Source: Streptomyces sp. ITFR-16 | GTDB taxonomy: Bacteria > Actinomycetota > Actinomycetes > Streptomycetales > Streptomycetaceae | NCBI RefSeq assembly: GCF_031844705.1 | Contig: NZ_CP134609.1 | Location: 6,882,001-6,946,000 of the forward strand | Direction: 5' to 3' | DNA length: 64,000 bases | Shown here: piece by piece, positions 29,188 to 37,268 of the stretch | Numbering within the stretch: position 1 is the stretch's first letter | Layout: every line of letters starts with the position of its first letter | Notes under the pieces: generated by a model | What the model was told of the DNA's origin: nothing | Databases searched by the model: none | What the model saw: the letters and a program-made list of their open reading frames with translations, nothing else | Translations under genes and position numbers: made by a program

Positions 29188-29400
29188 TCAATACTGATGA
29201 AGCGTCAGATCTGCTGACTCCGTACCCGTGTGCCAGATCAGCGCGGAGTCGAAGCGGTCGGAGGCCCGTGGATGCGGCCCGTCGTCGTGGCAGTGGAACG
29301 CGGCCCAGAAGAGGTCGGCGAGCAGGGCGTCGGACGGTGCGTGGACGCGGTAGACGTAGTCGCGCCCGTCGAGCGCCGGCAGGGAAACCAGCCAGCTCAC
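29188..29400 (-). CDS. small hypothetical protein
   Basis: 70-residue protein starting at GTG 29400, which has GGGAGGGG 8 nt upstream on the minus strand. The core WLVSLPALDGRDYVYRVHAP and FWAAFHCHDDGPHPRASDRF reads like real, compact protein sequence with strands and aromatic residues. It matches no family I know. The 247 nt to its right contain no supportable gene. The frame is open upstream to 29544, but the ribosome site favours the short form. Confidence 0.55.
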   Translation of the reverse strand: MSWLVSLPALDGRDYVYRVHAPSDALLADLFWAAFHCHDDGPHPRASDRFDSALIWHTGTESADLTLHQY

Positions 29401-29647
29401 TTCCGGCACCCCTCCCGCCGCCCGCCACCATTGCCTCCGGCCTGTGTGACGTGCGCGACCGTACTCGCGGTTGCCTCCGGAAGTGTGAAGCAAGGCGGCG
29501 CGCGCCTTTCTGCCGAATCGGATCCCGCGATGGCGCGATCTCATCCGTAAGGAGGAGGTATCGCTCCCGCGTGCCCAACCCGGGTGGGATGCGTCAATGG
29601 GTCTCTCCGGGGACGACCCGGCCCGGCCGGGCTGATGGGGTGGAAGC

Positions 29648-30190
29648 GTGCAGAACCGGACACCGCGGATCCCTCAGCAGCCCGCATCGAACCACCGTGC
29701 TGAGTTCGACGCCAGGCTCACCGAGGAGCTGGCCGCCGTGGTGACGGGTGCGCGCAGGCGCGCCCTGCGGGACGGGGACCGGCAGATCGACACCGCCCAT
29801 CTGCTGCACTCGCTCATCGAGGCCGACCCCGAGGTCCGTGCCGCGTTCGACGGCGGACCACAGCTGGCCAGGGTGCTCGGCTATCTCGTCCAGCGCAGCA
29901 TCGGGTACGGGCTCCGCTGGCAGGGTGCTGTCGAGGACTCGGGTGCGCTCGCCGCGGTGACGGACCCGCCGGCCCCCGAGGTCGAGGGCTGGTCTCCCGC
30001 CGCCGTCTCCGCGATGGCGGGCGCGCACCGGCGCGCCCTGAAGTGCGGGCGGGCCCGCGCCTGCGGCCTCGATCTGCTCACGGTGCTGGCCGGGGACCGG
30101 ACGTGCCGGGCCGTCGAGGTGCTGGAGCGCGCCGGTGTCGACGCCGAACGGCTCATGGACCGGATCGTCGAGGTCTCCGGCCGGGAGTGA
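29648..30190 (+). CDS. Clp N-terminal repeat domain protein
   Basis: 180-residue protein with two Clp-N (double-Clp) repeats: residues about 17-80 (LTEELAAVVTGARRRALRDG, TAHLLHSLIEADPE) and about 115-178 (MAGAHRRALKCGRARACGLD, LLTVLAGDR). No AAA+ ATPase module follows, so it is an adaptor-like orphan rather than a ClpC. The GTG start has only a weak ribosome site. The role is unknown; it may bind Clp substrates or adaptors. Confidence 0.82.
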   Translation: MQNRTPRIPQQPASNHRAEFDARLTEELAAVVTGARRRALRDGDRQIDTAHLLHSLIEADPEVRAAFDGGPQLARVLGYLVQRSIGYGLRWQGAVEDSGALAAVTDPPAPEVEGWSPAAVSAMAGAHRRALKCGRARACGLDLLTVLAGDRTCRAVEVLERAGVDAERLMDRIVEVSGRE

Positions 30191-30319
30191 ACGGTCCGGC
30201 GTCCGTGGCGGTACCTGCCCCGTCGGCGCTGCTGTCAGGGGCCTTCCCGAGATCGGAGTGTTACCCGGGTCAGGCGTCACCGGGGTGACGCTCCTGACCA
30301 CAGCTGTCATGATGTGCCG

Positions 30320-31330
30320 ATGCACGCGTCTCAGGGGAGAAGCGCCGGCCTGGGACTCGCTCTCGGCTCGGCCTTCGCATTCGGCGGTTCCGGAGTGGCG
30401 GCCAAGCCGTTGATCGAGGCGGGGCTCGACCCGCTCCACGTGGTGTGGCTGCGGGTGGCGGGCGCCGCGCTCGTCATGCTCCCGGTGGCCTGGCGCCACC
30501 GCGATCTCGTGCGCAGCCGGCCCGTCCTGCTGCTCGGATTCGGGCTGCTCGCCGTCGCGGGTGTGCAGGCCTGCTACTTCGCCGCCATCTCCCGTATCCC
30601 GGTGGGCGTCGCGCTGCTCGTCGAATACCTCGCGCCGGCCCTCGTCCTCGGCTGGGTGCGCTTCGTCCAGCGGCGCCCGGTCACCAAGGCCGCCGCCCTC
30701 GGCGTCGTTCTCGCGGTGGGCGGCCTGGCCTGCGTGGTCGAGGTCTGGTCCGGCCTGAGCTTCGACCTCGTCGGTCTGCTGCTCGCCCTGGGCGCCGCCT
30801 GCTGCCAGGTCGGCTACTTCGTCCTGTCCGACCAGGGCAGCGGGGAGCGGACGCAGGGCGGGGCCGAGCCCCCGCATCCGGTCGGGGTCATCGCCTACGG
30901 ACTGCTGATCGGCGCCGCCGTCCTCACCGCGGTCGCACGGCCGTGGGGCATGGACTGGTCCACGCTCGGCGGCAGCACCGTCATGAACGGTACGGCGGTG
31001 CCCGCCTGGCTGCTGCTGGTCTGGATCGTGCTGCTCGCCACCGTCATCGCGTACGTCACCGGCGTGATCTCCGTGCGGCTGCTGTCCCCGGCGGTCGCGG
31101 GCGTCGTCGCCTGCCTGGAAGCGGTCATCGCGACCGTGCTCGCCTGGGTGCTGCTGGGGGAGCATCTGGCCGCCCCGCAGCTCATCGGCGGTTCGCTCGT
31201 CCTGCTCGGTGCGCTCATCGCCCAGTCCGCGACACCGAAGGCACCCTCCGGACCGGTCGCCTCCGGTGCCGGGAGCGGAGTGTTCGCGGAGGCGGAGGAA
31301 GGCTTGTCCGCCGGGCGGACCGCACCCTAG
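30320..31330 (+). CDS. DMT-family transporter (EamA)
   Basis: 336-residue, ten-helix drug/metabolite transporter with two EamA repeats (about 10-145 and 165-305) and a hydrophilic C-tail. The GLGLALGSAFAFGGSGVAAK start and VGVALLVEYLAPALVLGWVR are typical of the family. ATG 30320 was taken; GTG 30314 is in frame two codons upstream, and no ribosome site is visible, so the mRNA may be leaderless. It is followed after 10 nt by a 12-codon mini-ORF and then a second DMT gene. Substrate unknown. Confidence 0.88.
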   Translation: MHASQGRSAGLGLALGSAFAFGGSGVAAKPLIEAGLDPLHVVWLRVAGAALVMLPVAWRHRDLVRSRPVLLLGFGLLAVAGVQACYFAAISRIPVGVALLVEYLAPALVLGWVRFVQRRPVTKAAALGVVLAVGGLACVVEVWSGLSFDLVGLLLALGAACCQVGYFVLSDQGSGERTQGGAEPPHPVGVIAYGLLIGAAVLTAVARPWGMDWSTLGGSTVMNGTAVPAWLLLVWIVLLATVIAYVTGVISVRLLSPAVAGVVACLEAVIATVLAWVLLGEHLAAPQLIGGSLVLLGALIAQSATPKAPSGPVASGAGSGVFAEAEEGLSAGRTAP

Positions 31331-31340
31331 GGTGACGATC

Positions 31341-31376
31341 ATGCGTCTGACCGTACTTCCGCCGCCCGCCGCCTAG
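31341..31376 (+). CDS. 11-residue putative leader peptide (MRLTVLPPPAA)
   Basis: A 12-codon ORF, ATG to TAG, encodes MRLTVLPPPAA between two DMT transporter genes. AGGG overlapping the upstream stop lies about 8 nt before its ATG. A bulged hairpin (31394-31432) follows 17 nt after the stop. The Pro-Pro-Pro run would stall ribosomes lacking EF-P. Together these fit a cis-acting leader peptide controlling the gene at 31489, but no expression evidence exists. Confidence 0.45.
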   Translation: MRLTVLPPPAA

Positions 31377-31393
31377 CGCGGGCGGCCGCATCT

Positions 31394-31432
31394 GACGAAG
31401 ACCGGGCTCGGGCAGTCCCCGAGCGGTTCGTC
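31394..31432 (+). promoter_or_regulatory. hairpin in the leader of the second DMT gene
   Basis: GACGAA (31394-31399) pairs with TTCGTC (31427-31432), CCG with CGG, and GCTCGGG (31406-31412) with CCCGAGC (31418-31424) around a 5-nt loop. Small bulges separate the segments. It lies between the mini-ORF and the start codon at 31489 and could be a terminator for the upstream gene or an attenuator. Confidence 0.6.
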
Positions 31433-31488
31433 GCTGCCCCCGTGCGGAGCCGAGCGACCACCTTCCTGTCTTCCTCTGGAGAAGTCAC

Positions 31489-32445
31489 GTGTCGATTCCT
31501 GCTTCCGGCCTGCCCGTCGGGCGGAGCCTGTGCTATCTGATCATCGCCGGAGTGGCCTGGGGCACCGCCGGTGCCGCCGCCTCGCTGGTCTTCGAGATCT
31601 GCGATCTCGGCCCCCTCGCGCTGTCGTTCTGGCGCTGCGCCGGCGGACTCGTCCTGCTGCTCGCGGCACTGGTGCTACGGCCCCGGCGCGCGGCGCCCGC
31701 CGCGGAGTCCGCGCGCAGGCGGCTGCTGCGCATCGCCGGTACCGGCGCGGGCCTCGCCGTCTTCCAGACCGCGTACTTCGCCGCCGTCCGGACCACCGGA
31801 CTCGCGGTCGGGACCGTCGTCACCCTCGGGGCCGGTCCCGTCCTCATCGCCGTCGGCGCCCGGCTGGCCATGGGGGAGCGGCTGGGAGCCGGAGGGATCG
31901 CGGCCGTGGCCGGGGCGCTCACCGGGCTCGCCGTGCTGGTGCTCGGCGGCGGACCGGGCACGGTGCGGCCCGCCGGGATCGCACTGGCCCTGCTCTCCGC
32001 CTCGGGCTATGCCGCGATCACCCTGCTGACCCGGTGGCTCGGCCGCGACGGCGGCGCCACGGATCCACTGGCCACCAGCGCCTGGGCTTTCGGTGTCGCC
32101 GCGCTCCTGCTGCTGCCGATGGCCGCCGGTGAGGGGCTCGTGCCGCACACCGCGCACACCGCCCAGGTGCTCCTGCTGCTCGTCTATGTCGCGGCTGTCC
32201 CCACCGCGCTCGCCTACGCGCTCTACTTCGCGGGGGCCGCGGTGGTGCGCTCCGCCACGGTGTCGGTGATCATGCTGCTCGAACCCGTGAGCGCGGCGGT
32301 CATCGCCGTCGTGGTGCTCGGGGAGCGGCTGACGGCGTCCACGGTCGCCGGAACGCTGCTGCTGCTCACGGCGGTGACCGGACTGGCCGTCGCCGAGACG
32401 CGCGGCGCCGCTGCCGCCCGCCGGGAGGAGGCCGTCCCCGTCTGA
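31489..32445 (+). CDS. DMT-family transporter (EamA), second copy
   Basis: 318-residue, ten-helix transporter with two EamA repeats (about 12-140 and 165-295). It differs clearly in sequence from the copy upstream (LCYLIIAGVAWGTAGAAASL start). GTG 31489 has GGAGA 7 nt upstream. A mini-ORF and hairpin in its 5' leader suggest regulated expression. Substrate is unknown; family members export amino acids, purines and drugs. Confidence 0.88.
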   Translation: MSIPASGLPVGRSLCYLIIAGVAWGTAGAAASLVFEICDLGPLALSFWRCAGGLVLLLAALVLRPRRAAPAAESARRRLLRIAGTGAGLAVFQTAYFAAVRTTGLAVGTVVTLGAGPVLIAVGARLAMGERLGAGGIAAVAGALTGLAVLVLGGGPGTVRPAGIALALLSASGYAAITLLTRWLGRDGGATDPLATSAWAFGVAALLLLPMAAGEGLVPHTAHTAQVLLLLVYVAAVPTALAYALYFAGAAVVRSATVSVIMLLEPVSAAVIAVVVLGERLTASTVAGTLLLLTAVTGLAVAETRGAAAARREEAVPV

Positions 32446-32521
32446 TCGGAAGTGATCACTCCTGATCGCGAGGGTGGCGGGGTCGGCGCCCTGTGGCGGG
32501 GCCCCGTCACCCCGGGGTGGT

Positions 32522-33217
32522 TCAGAGCGCGCTCAGGTAGTCCGGAAAGGCGATCGAGGGATCGAGGTCCTCGGCCGGTATCGGGGCGCCGAAGCCGGGG
32601 GCGAGGGGGATGACACCGGCCCAGTGGGGCAGGCCGAGGTCCCGGTCGTCGTCGTGGGGACCGCCGGTGCGGATCTTGGCCGAGACCTCCCTCAGGTCGA
32701 GCCTGATCACGGCGGTGGCGGCCAGCTCCTTGGCGTCGGCGGGCCGCGAGTCCCGGGAGCGGCCGGGGACGACCTGCTCCACGATCGCGTCGAGGGCGGT
32801 GCGCCGCTCCTCGGGGCCGGTGACGGAGTAGGCGGTGCCGTGGACCACCACGGAACGGTAGTTGAGCGAGTGGTGGAAGGCGGACCGGGCCAGCACTAGT
32901 CCGTCGACATGGGTCACCGTGAGGCACACGGCGAGACCGGCCTCGCTCCCGCTCGCCGTCCGCAGCGGCCGGGAGCCGGTCGAGCCGTGGATGTACAGCC
33001 GCTCGCCGACCCGGCCGAAGAGCGTCGGCAGTACGACGGGCGCTCCGTCCCGGACGAAGCCGAGGTGGCACAGGTAGGCCGCGTCGAGGATCGAATGGAC
33101 CTGTTCCCGGTCGTACGAGGCGCGCTCGCGGGAGCGGGTCGGTACCGTGCGCCCGGTCGGTTCGTAGGTGGCTGCGGCGTCCGGGGCCGTGGTCTGCTGG
33201 GGTGCGGTCTCCGGCAT
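32522..33217 (-). CDS. pyridoxamine 5'-phosphate oxidase family protein
   Basis: 231-residue FMN-binding split-barrel protein. Core strands and motifs are DAAYLCHLGFVRDGAPVVLP, HGSTGSRPLR and VVVHGTAYSVTGP. A disordered 40-residue N-terminus precedes the barrel. ATG 33217 has GGAG 6 nt upstream; an ATG four codons earlier (33229) overlaps the operator. It is divergent from a MocR regulator that itself binds PLP, so a role in vitamin B6 or flavin redox chemistry controlled by that regulator is the natural inference. Confidence 0.85.
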   Translation of the reverse strand: MPETAPQQTTAPDAAATYEPTGRTVPTRSRERASYDREQVHSILDAAYLCHLGFVRDGAPVVLPTLFGRVGERLYIHGSTGSRPLRTASGSEAGLAVCLTVTHVDGLVLARSAFHHSLNYRSVVVHGTAYSVTGPEERRTALDAIVEQVVPGRSRDSRPADAKELAATAVIRLDLREVSAKIRTGGPHDDDRDLGLPHWAGVIPLAPGFGAPIPAEDLDPSIAFPDYLSAL

Positions 33218-33245
33218 TGCATACTCCATTGCACTAGTGCATACT
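33218..33245. promoter_or_regulatory. operator between PNPOx and MocR genes
   Basis: Two direct copies of TGCATACT (33218-33225 and 33238-33245), exactly 20 bp apart, overlap a perfect palindrome TGCACTAGTGCA (33230-33241). Direct repeats two helical turns apart are typical of MocR/PdxR sites. It lies over both divergent start regions. Confidence 0.65.
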
Positions 33246-33252
33246 GTTGTTT

Positions 33253-34584
33253 GTGCTAGGAGAGTATCGGATCAGTGGTCGGCGTGCATCGGAAATTGCC
33301 GCCAGTGTGGAGCGGGCGGTCGGCTCGGGTGAGCTGTCGCCCGGCGAAGTGCTGCCTCCCATGCGGGAGTTGGCGAGCCGCCTGGAGGTGAATCCCAATA
33401 CCGTCGCCGCCGCCTATCGCACCCTGCGCGAGCGGGGAGTGATCGAGACGGCCGGGCGCAGGGGGAGCCGGGTCAGACCGCGTCCGGCGAGCACCGCGCG
33501 TGGCTCGATGCGCGTGGAGGCGCCGCCGGGGGTACGGGACCTGGGCGAGGGCAACCCCGACCCGGCGCTGCTGCCACCGCTGGGCGAGGCGTTCGCCTCG
33601 GTCACGGCGGCGTACGCCGAGGCACCGGGGATGTACGCGCAGGCGCAGGTGGACCCGGAGTTCGCCGCGCTCGCCCGGGCCGCGATGGATGCCGACGGTG
33701 TCCCGGCCGGGCCGGTCGTCGCCACCTCGGGATCGCTCGACGCCATCGAGCGGGTGCTCGTCGCCCACCTCAGACCCGGCGACGCGGTCGCGGTCGAGGA
33801 TCCGGGCTGGAGCGGCCTGCTGGATCTCGTCCCGGCCCTCGGTATGCGCCCCGTCCCGATGGAGCTCGACGACGACGGGCCGCTGCCCGACTCGCTCGAT
33901 GCGGCCCTCAGGGCGGGCGCGCGGGCCGTCGTCGTCACGGACCGGGCGCAGAACCCCCTCGGCGCGGCGCTCTCCGCCGGGCGCGCTGCCGAGCTGCGGG
34001 CCGTCCTCGCCGGGCACCGGGGGGTCCTGCTCATCGAGGACGACCACGGGCACGCGATCGTCGACCTGCCGCTGTACCCGCTGGCGGGGGCCACGGACCG
34101 CTGGGCGTTCGTCCGCTCGGTGGCCAAGGCGTACGGGCCGGATCTGCGGGTCGCCGTGCTGACCGGGGACGCGGTCACCGCGGACCGGGTCTCGGGGCGC
34201 CAGAGACTGGGCCCCGGCTGGGTCAGCCGGCTTCTGCAACGGGCGATGGTGCACCTGTGGACCACGGACGCGGTGGACCCGCGCGAGGTGGCCGCGGCCT
34301 ACGCCCATCGCCGCGACGCGCTCGTCCGCGCCCTGGCGGAGCGGGGCGTCGAGGCGCACGGCCGCAGCGGGATGAACGTGTGGGTGCCGGTGAGCGACGA
34401 GACCGGGGCCGTGGCGCGGCTGCTGCACTCCGGCTGGGCGGTGGCTCCCGGGGCGCGGTTCCGTATCTCCGCGCCCCAGGGCGTCCGGATCACCGTGTCG
34501 CCGCTCTCCGACGCCGACATCGGGCCGCTGGCGGACGCGGTGGCGGCTGCGGCGGGACCGGCCAGCCCGTTGAGTTACGGGTGA
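33253..34584 (+). CDS. MocR-type regulator (GntR HTH plus aminotransferase domain)
   Basis: 443-residue PLP-dependent transcription factor. Residues 1-75 form the GntR winged helix (VLPPMRELASRLEVNPNTVAAAYRTLRERGVIE) and about 95-440 a fold-type-I aminotransferase-like domain with Asp in EDDHGHAI and the PLP lysine in FVRSVAKAYGPDLR. GTG 33253 is preferred over TTG 33247. The divergent PNPOx gene and shared operator suggest a PdxR-like switch responding to PLP. Length and layout are normal for the family. Confidence 0.9.
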   Translation: MLGEYRISGRRASEIAASVERAVGSGELSPGEVLPPMRELASRLEVNPNTVAAAYRTLRERGVIETAGRRGSRVRPRPASTARGSMRVEAPPGVRDLGEGNPDPALLPPLGEAFASVTAAYAEAPGMYAQAQVDPEFAALARAAMDADGVPAGPVVATSGSLDAIERVLVAHLRPGDAVAVEDPGWSGLLDLVPALGMRPVPMELDDDGPLPDSLDAALRAGARAVVVTDRAQNPLGAALSAGRAAELRAVLAGHRGVLLIEDDHGHAIVDLPLYPLAGATDRWAFVRSVAKAYGPDLRVAVLTGDAVTADRVSGRQRLGPGWVSRLLQRAMVHLWTTDAVDPREVAAAYAHRRDALVRALAERGVEAHGRSGMNVWVPVSDETGAVARLLHSGWAVAPGARFRISAPQGVRITVSPLSDADIGPLADAVAAAAGPASPLSYG

Positions 34585-34585
34585 G

Positions 34586-35635
34586 TCAGCGCGGCGGACG
34601 GGGCGCGGGCGGGGCCGGCCGGGCGGCGCGCGGCCGGCTCTGGGTGAGGGCGGCGCCCGCCAGGACGACCAGGGCGCCGACCGGGGTGTTCCAGCTCAAC
34701 TGCTCGCCGAGCAGGGCGACCCCGGCCGCCGTGGCGATCACCGGGATGAAGTAGGTGACCATCTGCGCGGTGGTCGGCCCGACCTCCTGGACCAGTCCGT
34801 ACTGGAGGAGCACGGCGAGCCCCGTGCCCAGGGCGCCCAGGGCGACGACCGCCAGCGTGGGCAGCAGGGGGAAGCCGTCGGGGGTGGAGGTGAACAGCGG
34901 CGTCACCAGGGCCAGTTGTGCCGTGCCCAGGAGCAGCTGGCTGCCGGTCAGGGCGAGCGTCGAGGCGCTGCTGCCCGCCAGGGTGCGGCGGACGTAGATC
35001 CAGCCGACGGGATAGCTGAGGGAGGCCAGGAGCGCCATGGCCGTACCGCTGAAGTCCAGTCCGGAGAAGCCCTGCCAGGCCCCGAGCACGGTCAGCACAC
35101 CGAGGAAGCCGAGCCCCAGGCCGGCGACCCGGCGGCGGGTCGGCCGGTCCTCCGAGAGCGCCACGAGGGACAGGGCCATGCCCCACAGAGGGGAGGTCGC
35201 GTTGCAGATGCCGGCCAGCGTGGACGGAATGCTGAGTTCGGCGTAGGCGAAGAGGGAGAACGGCAGGGCGTTCAGGAAGAAGGCGGCGACGGCGAGATGG
35301 CCCCAGGTGCGGGCCGTGCGCGGCGGCCGCTCCCGCTTCACCGCCATCGCCACCGCCAGGACCGCCGTCCCCGACAGCAGCCTGCCGAGCGTCACCTGGA
35401 ACGGGGCGTAGCCATGGGTGCCGACCTTGATCAGCAGGAAGCTGAAGCCCCAGATGAGCGAGAGGGCCGCGAAGCGCAGCCGCCAGTCCAGCGCGGGACG
35501 ACGGGCGGGCGCGAGGGTCACGGCCGGGGGAGGGGCAGGGGCCTGCGCGGTCCGATCGGTTCGTTCGATCCGTTCGGTCTGCGCGGGGGAGACCTCGGCT
35601 GGTGGCTGGGTTCGCGGTGCGGGCGGGGCGCTCAT
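34586..35635 (-). CDS. DMT-family transporter (EamA), third copy
   Basis: 349-residue transporter with a Pro/Ala-rich cytoplasmic N-terminus (1-48), ten helices in two EamA repeats (about 55-185 and 200-330), and a Pro/Arg-rich tail. RFAALSLIWGFSFLLIKVG opens the first repeat. ATG 35635 is chosen; the frame is open a further 12 codons. It is divergent from a LysR regulator 75 nt away, the classic arrangement for a LysR-controlled exporter. Confidence 0.87.
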   Translation of the reverse strand: MSAPPAPRTQPPAEVSPAQTERIERTDRTAQAPAPPPAVTLAPARRPALDWRLRFAALSLIWGFSFLLIKVGTHGYAPFQVTLGRLLSGTAVLAVAMAVKRERPPRTARTWGHLAVAAFFLNALPFSLFAYAELSIPSTLAGICNATSPLWGMALSLVALSEDRPTRRRVAGLGLGFLGVLTVLGAWQGFSGLDFSGTAMALLASLSYPVGWIYVRRTLAGSSASTLALTGSQLLLGTAQLALVTPLFTSTPDGFPLLPTLAVVALGALGTGLAVLLQYGLVQEVGPTTAQMVTYFIPVIATAAGVALLGEQLSWNTPVGALVVLAGAALTQSRPRAARPAPPAPRPPR

Positions 35636-35709
35636 GGAGTCAACGATGGCCAAGCACACCTCGTAGCACAAGTGAGACTTTGTATGACTGTTCGCGTAGC
35701 ATCACTTAC

Positions 35710-36630
35710 ATGTTGAACCTGGAGCGCCTGCGCACCCTGGACGCCCTCGCCAGGCTCGGTTCCGTCAGCGGGGCCGCCGAGGGGCTGCACGTCACGACGT
35801 CGGCCGTGTCGCAGCAGATGGCGAAGCTGGAGCGAGAGGTGGGGCAGCAGCTGCTCGCCAAGAGCGGCCGGGGCGTCCGGCTCACCGACGCGGGCCGGCT
35901 GCTCGCCGACCACGCGGCCCGCATCCTCTCGCAGGTCGAGCTCGCCCAGTCCGACATCGAGGCCCAGCGGGGCGAGGTGGTCGGCGAGATCCGGCTCGGC
36001 GCGTTCCCCACCGCCGCGCGCGGGCTCTTCCCGGCGACCCTGCTCGCCCTGCGCACCGGCCACCCCGAACTGCGGGTGCGCACGCTGGAGGTGGAGCCCG
36101 AGGCCGGCATCCGGGCCGTGTTCCGGGGCGACATCGACCTCGCGGTGGTGCTGGACTGGAGCAACAAGCGGCTCCCGGTGCCGGGTGGCCTCGCCCGGGC
36201 GAGGCTGCTGGACGACGCCCCGGACATCGCGATGCCGGCGGACCACCCGCTCGCGGAGCGGGACGAGGTCGATCTCGAGGACTTCGCCGACGACGACTGG
36301 GTGTCCTGGCCGGAGGGCGAATTCTGCTACGACTGGCTGATGTTCACCCTGCGCTCCAAGGGGATCGAACCGCGCATCGCCCACCTCGCGGGCGAACACC
36401 ACACGCAACTCGCCCTGATCGCGGCCGGGATGGGTGTCTGTGTGGCGCCCCGGCTGGGGCGGGGTCCGGTGCCCGACGGCGTACGGCTGGTGCCCGTGCG
36501 GCAGAAGATGCGGCGGCACGTCCACGCCGTGTGGCGGGCGGACGCGGACCGCCGTCCCTCCATCAGGGCGGCCGTCGCGGCGCTGCGCGAGGCGGGGCGG
36601 GAGCTGGACGACCCGCTGGGGGACGGGTAG
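35710..36630 (+). CDS. LysR-family transcriptional regulator
   Basis: 306-residue regulator. The N-terminal winged helix is LRTLDALARLGSVSGAAEGLHVTTSAVSQQMAKLEREVG (residues about 6-45), followed by the linker helix and a two-lobed effector domain (about 90-295). TAGCAT at 35698-35703 with GAGACT 17 bp upstream would start the transcript at about the ATG, suggesting a leaderless mRNA. Its likely target is the divergent DMT transporter gene. The LysR box in the 75-bp gap may be ACAAGTGAGACTTTGT (35669-35684). Confidence 0.9.
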   Translation: MLNLERLRTLDALARLGSVSGAAEGLHVTTSAVSQQMAKLEREVGQQLLAKSGRGVRLTDAGRLLADHAARILSQVELAQSDIEAQRGEVVGEIRLGAFPTAARGLFPATLLALRTGHPELRVRTLEVEPEAGIRAVFRGDIDLAVVLDWSNKRLPVPGGLARARLLDDAPDIAMPADHPLAERDEVDLEDFADDDWVSWPEGEFCYDWLMFTLRSKGIEPRIAHLAGEHHTQLALIAAGMGVCVAPRLGRGPVPDGVRLVPVRQKMRRHVHAVWRADADRRPSIRAAVAALREAGRELDDPLGDG

Positions 36631-36679
36631 GCGCGGCGGTCGGCACCCCGACGCGGCCCGTCGCGTATCACCGCCGCCC

Positions 36680-37156
36680 TCACACCCCCGGCAGATCGGC
36701 CAGCTTGCCGAAGTCCCACGAGGTGACGGTCTCGGGCGTGAGCCGCAGCCAGGCGTGCCGCCCGTCGTGCGGCATCGTCTCCATGCCGAAGTACTTCGCC
36801 GCGAACAGCCGCTCGGGCACATCGAGTTCCGGGCAGGGCTCACCGGTGCGCGGAGCCTCGCCGACGAAGACCGCCTCACCGGAGAGTTCGATGCCGCGCA
36901 GCTCCCCATACTCCACGCCGTCGTCGACCACCACGGCGATCCTCGGGTCGCTGCTCAGCTGCGACCACCGCAGGCTGCGGGTGATCGAGTACAGCCAGAG
37001 CGAGGTGCCGTCCCAGCAGAACCAGAGCGCCCCGATGTGCGGCCGGCCGTCCGCGCCGACGGTGGCGACCCGGCAGGTGCGCTGCTGTGCGAGACAGGCG
37101 TCCCGTTCCTCGTCCGTCATCATGATCCGGCGGCCCCGTCGCTGTGTGACGGCCAT
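36680..37156 (-). CDS. PNPOx-fold (pyridoxamine oxidase-like) protein
   Basis: 158-residue flavin or F420-binding split-barrel protein. Motifs are CRVATVGADGRPHIGALWF, SITRSLRWSQLSSDPRIAVV and ELSGEAVFVGE. No transmembrane segment. Actinobacterial members include F420-dependent reductases and haem-degrading enzymes; the sequence alone does not decide. It is transcribed convergently with the LysR gene and is unrelated in detail to the PNPOx gene at 32.5 kb. Confidence 0.82.
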   Translation of the reverse strand: MAVTQRRGRRIMMTDEERDACLAQQRTCRVATVGADGRPHIGALWFCWDGTSLWLYSITRSLRWSQLSSDPRIAVVVDDGVEYGELRGIELSGEAVFVGEAPRTGEPCPELDVPERLFAAKYFGMETMPHDGRHAWLRLTPETVTSWDFGKLADLPGV

Positions 37157-37268
37157 GGGAAGCCCCCTCCAGGTTGCTGACTATGTGTCAGGAATCATGG
37201 GGTCTCTTCCTTCATCGCGCAATGGCGGTTAGCCTCGCGCGCCCGTGGTGACACCGAGAGGGGCAGCC

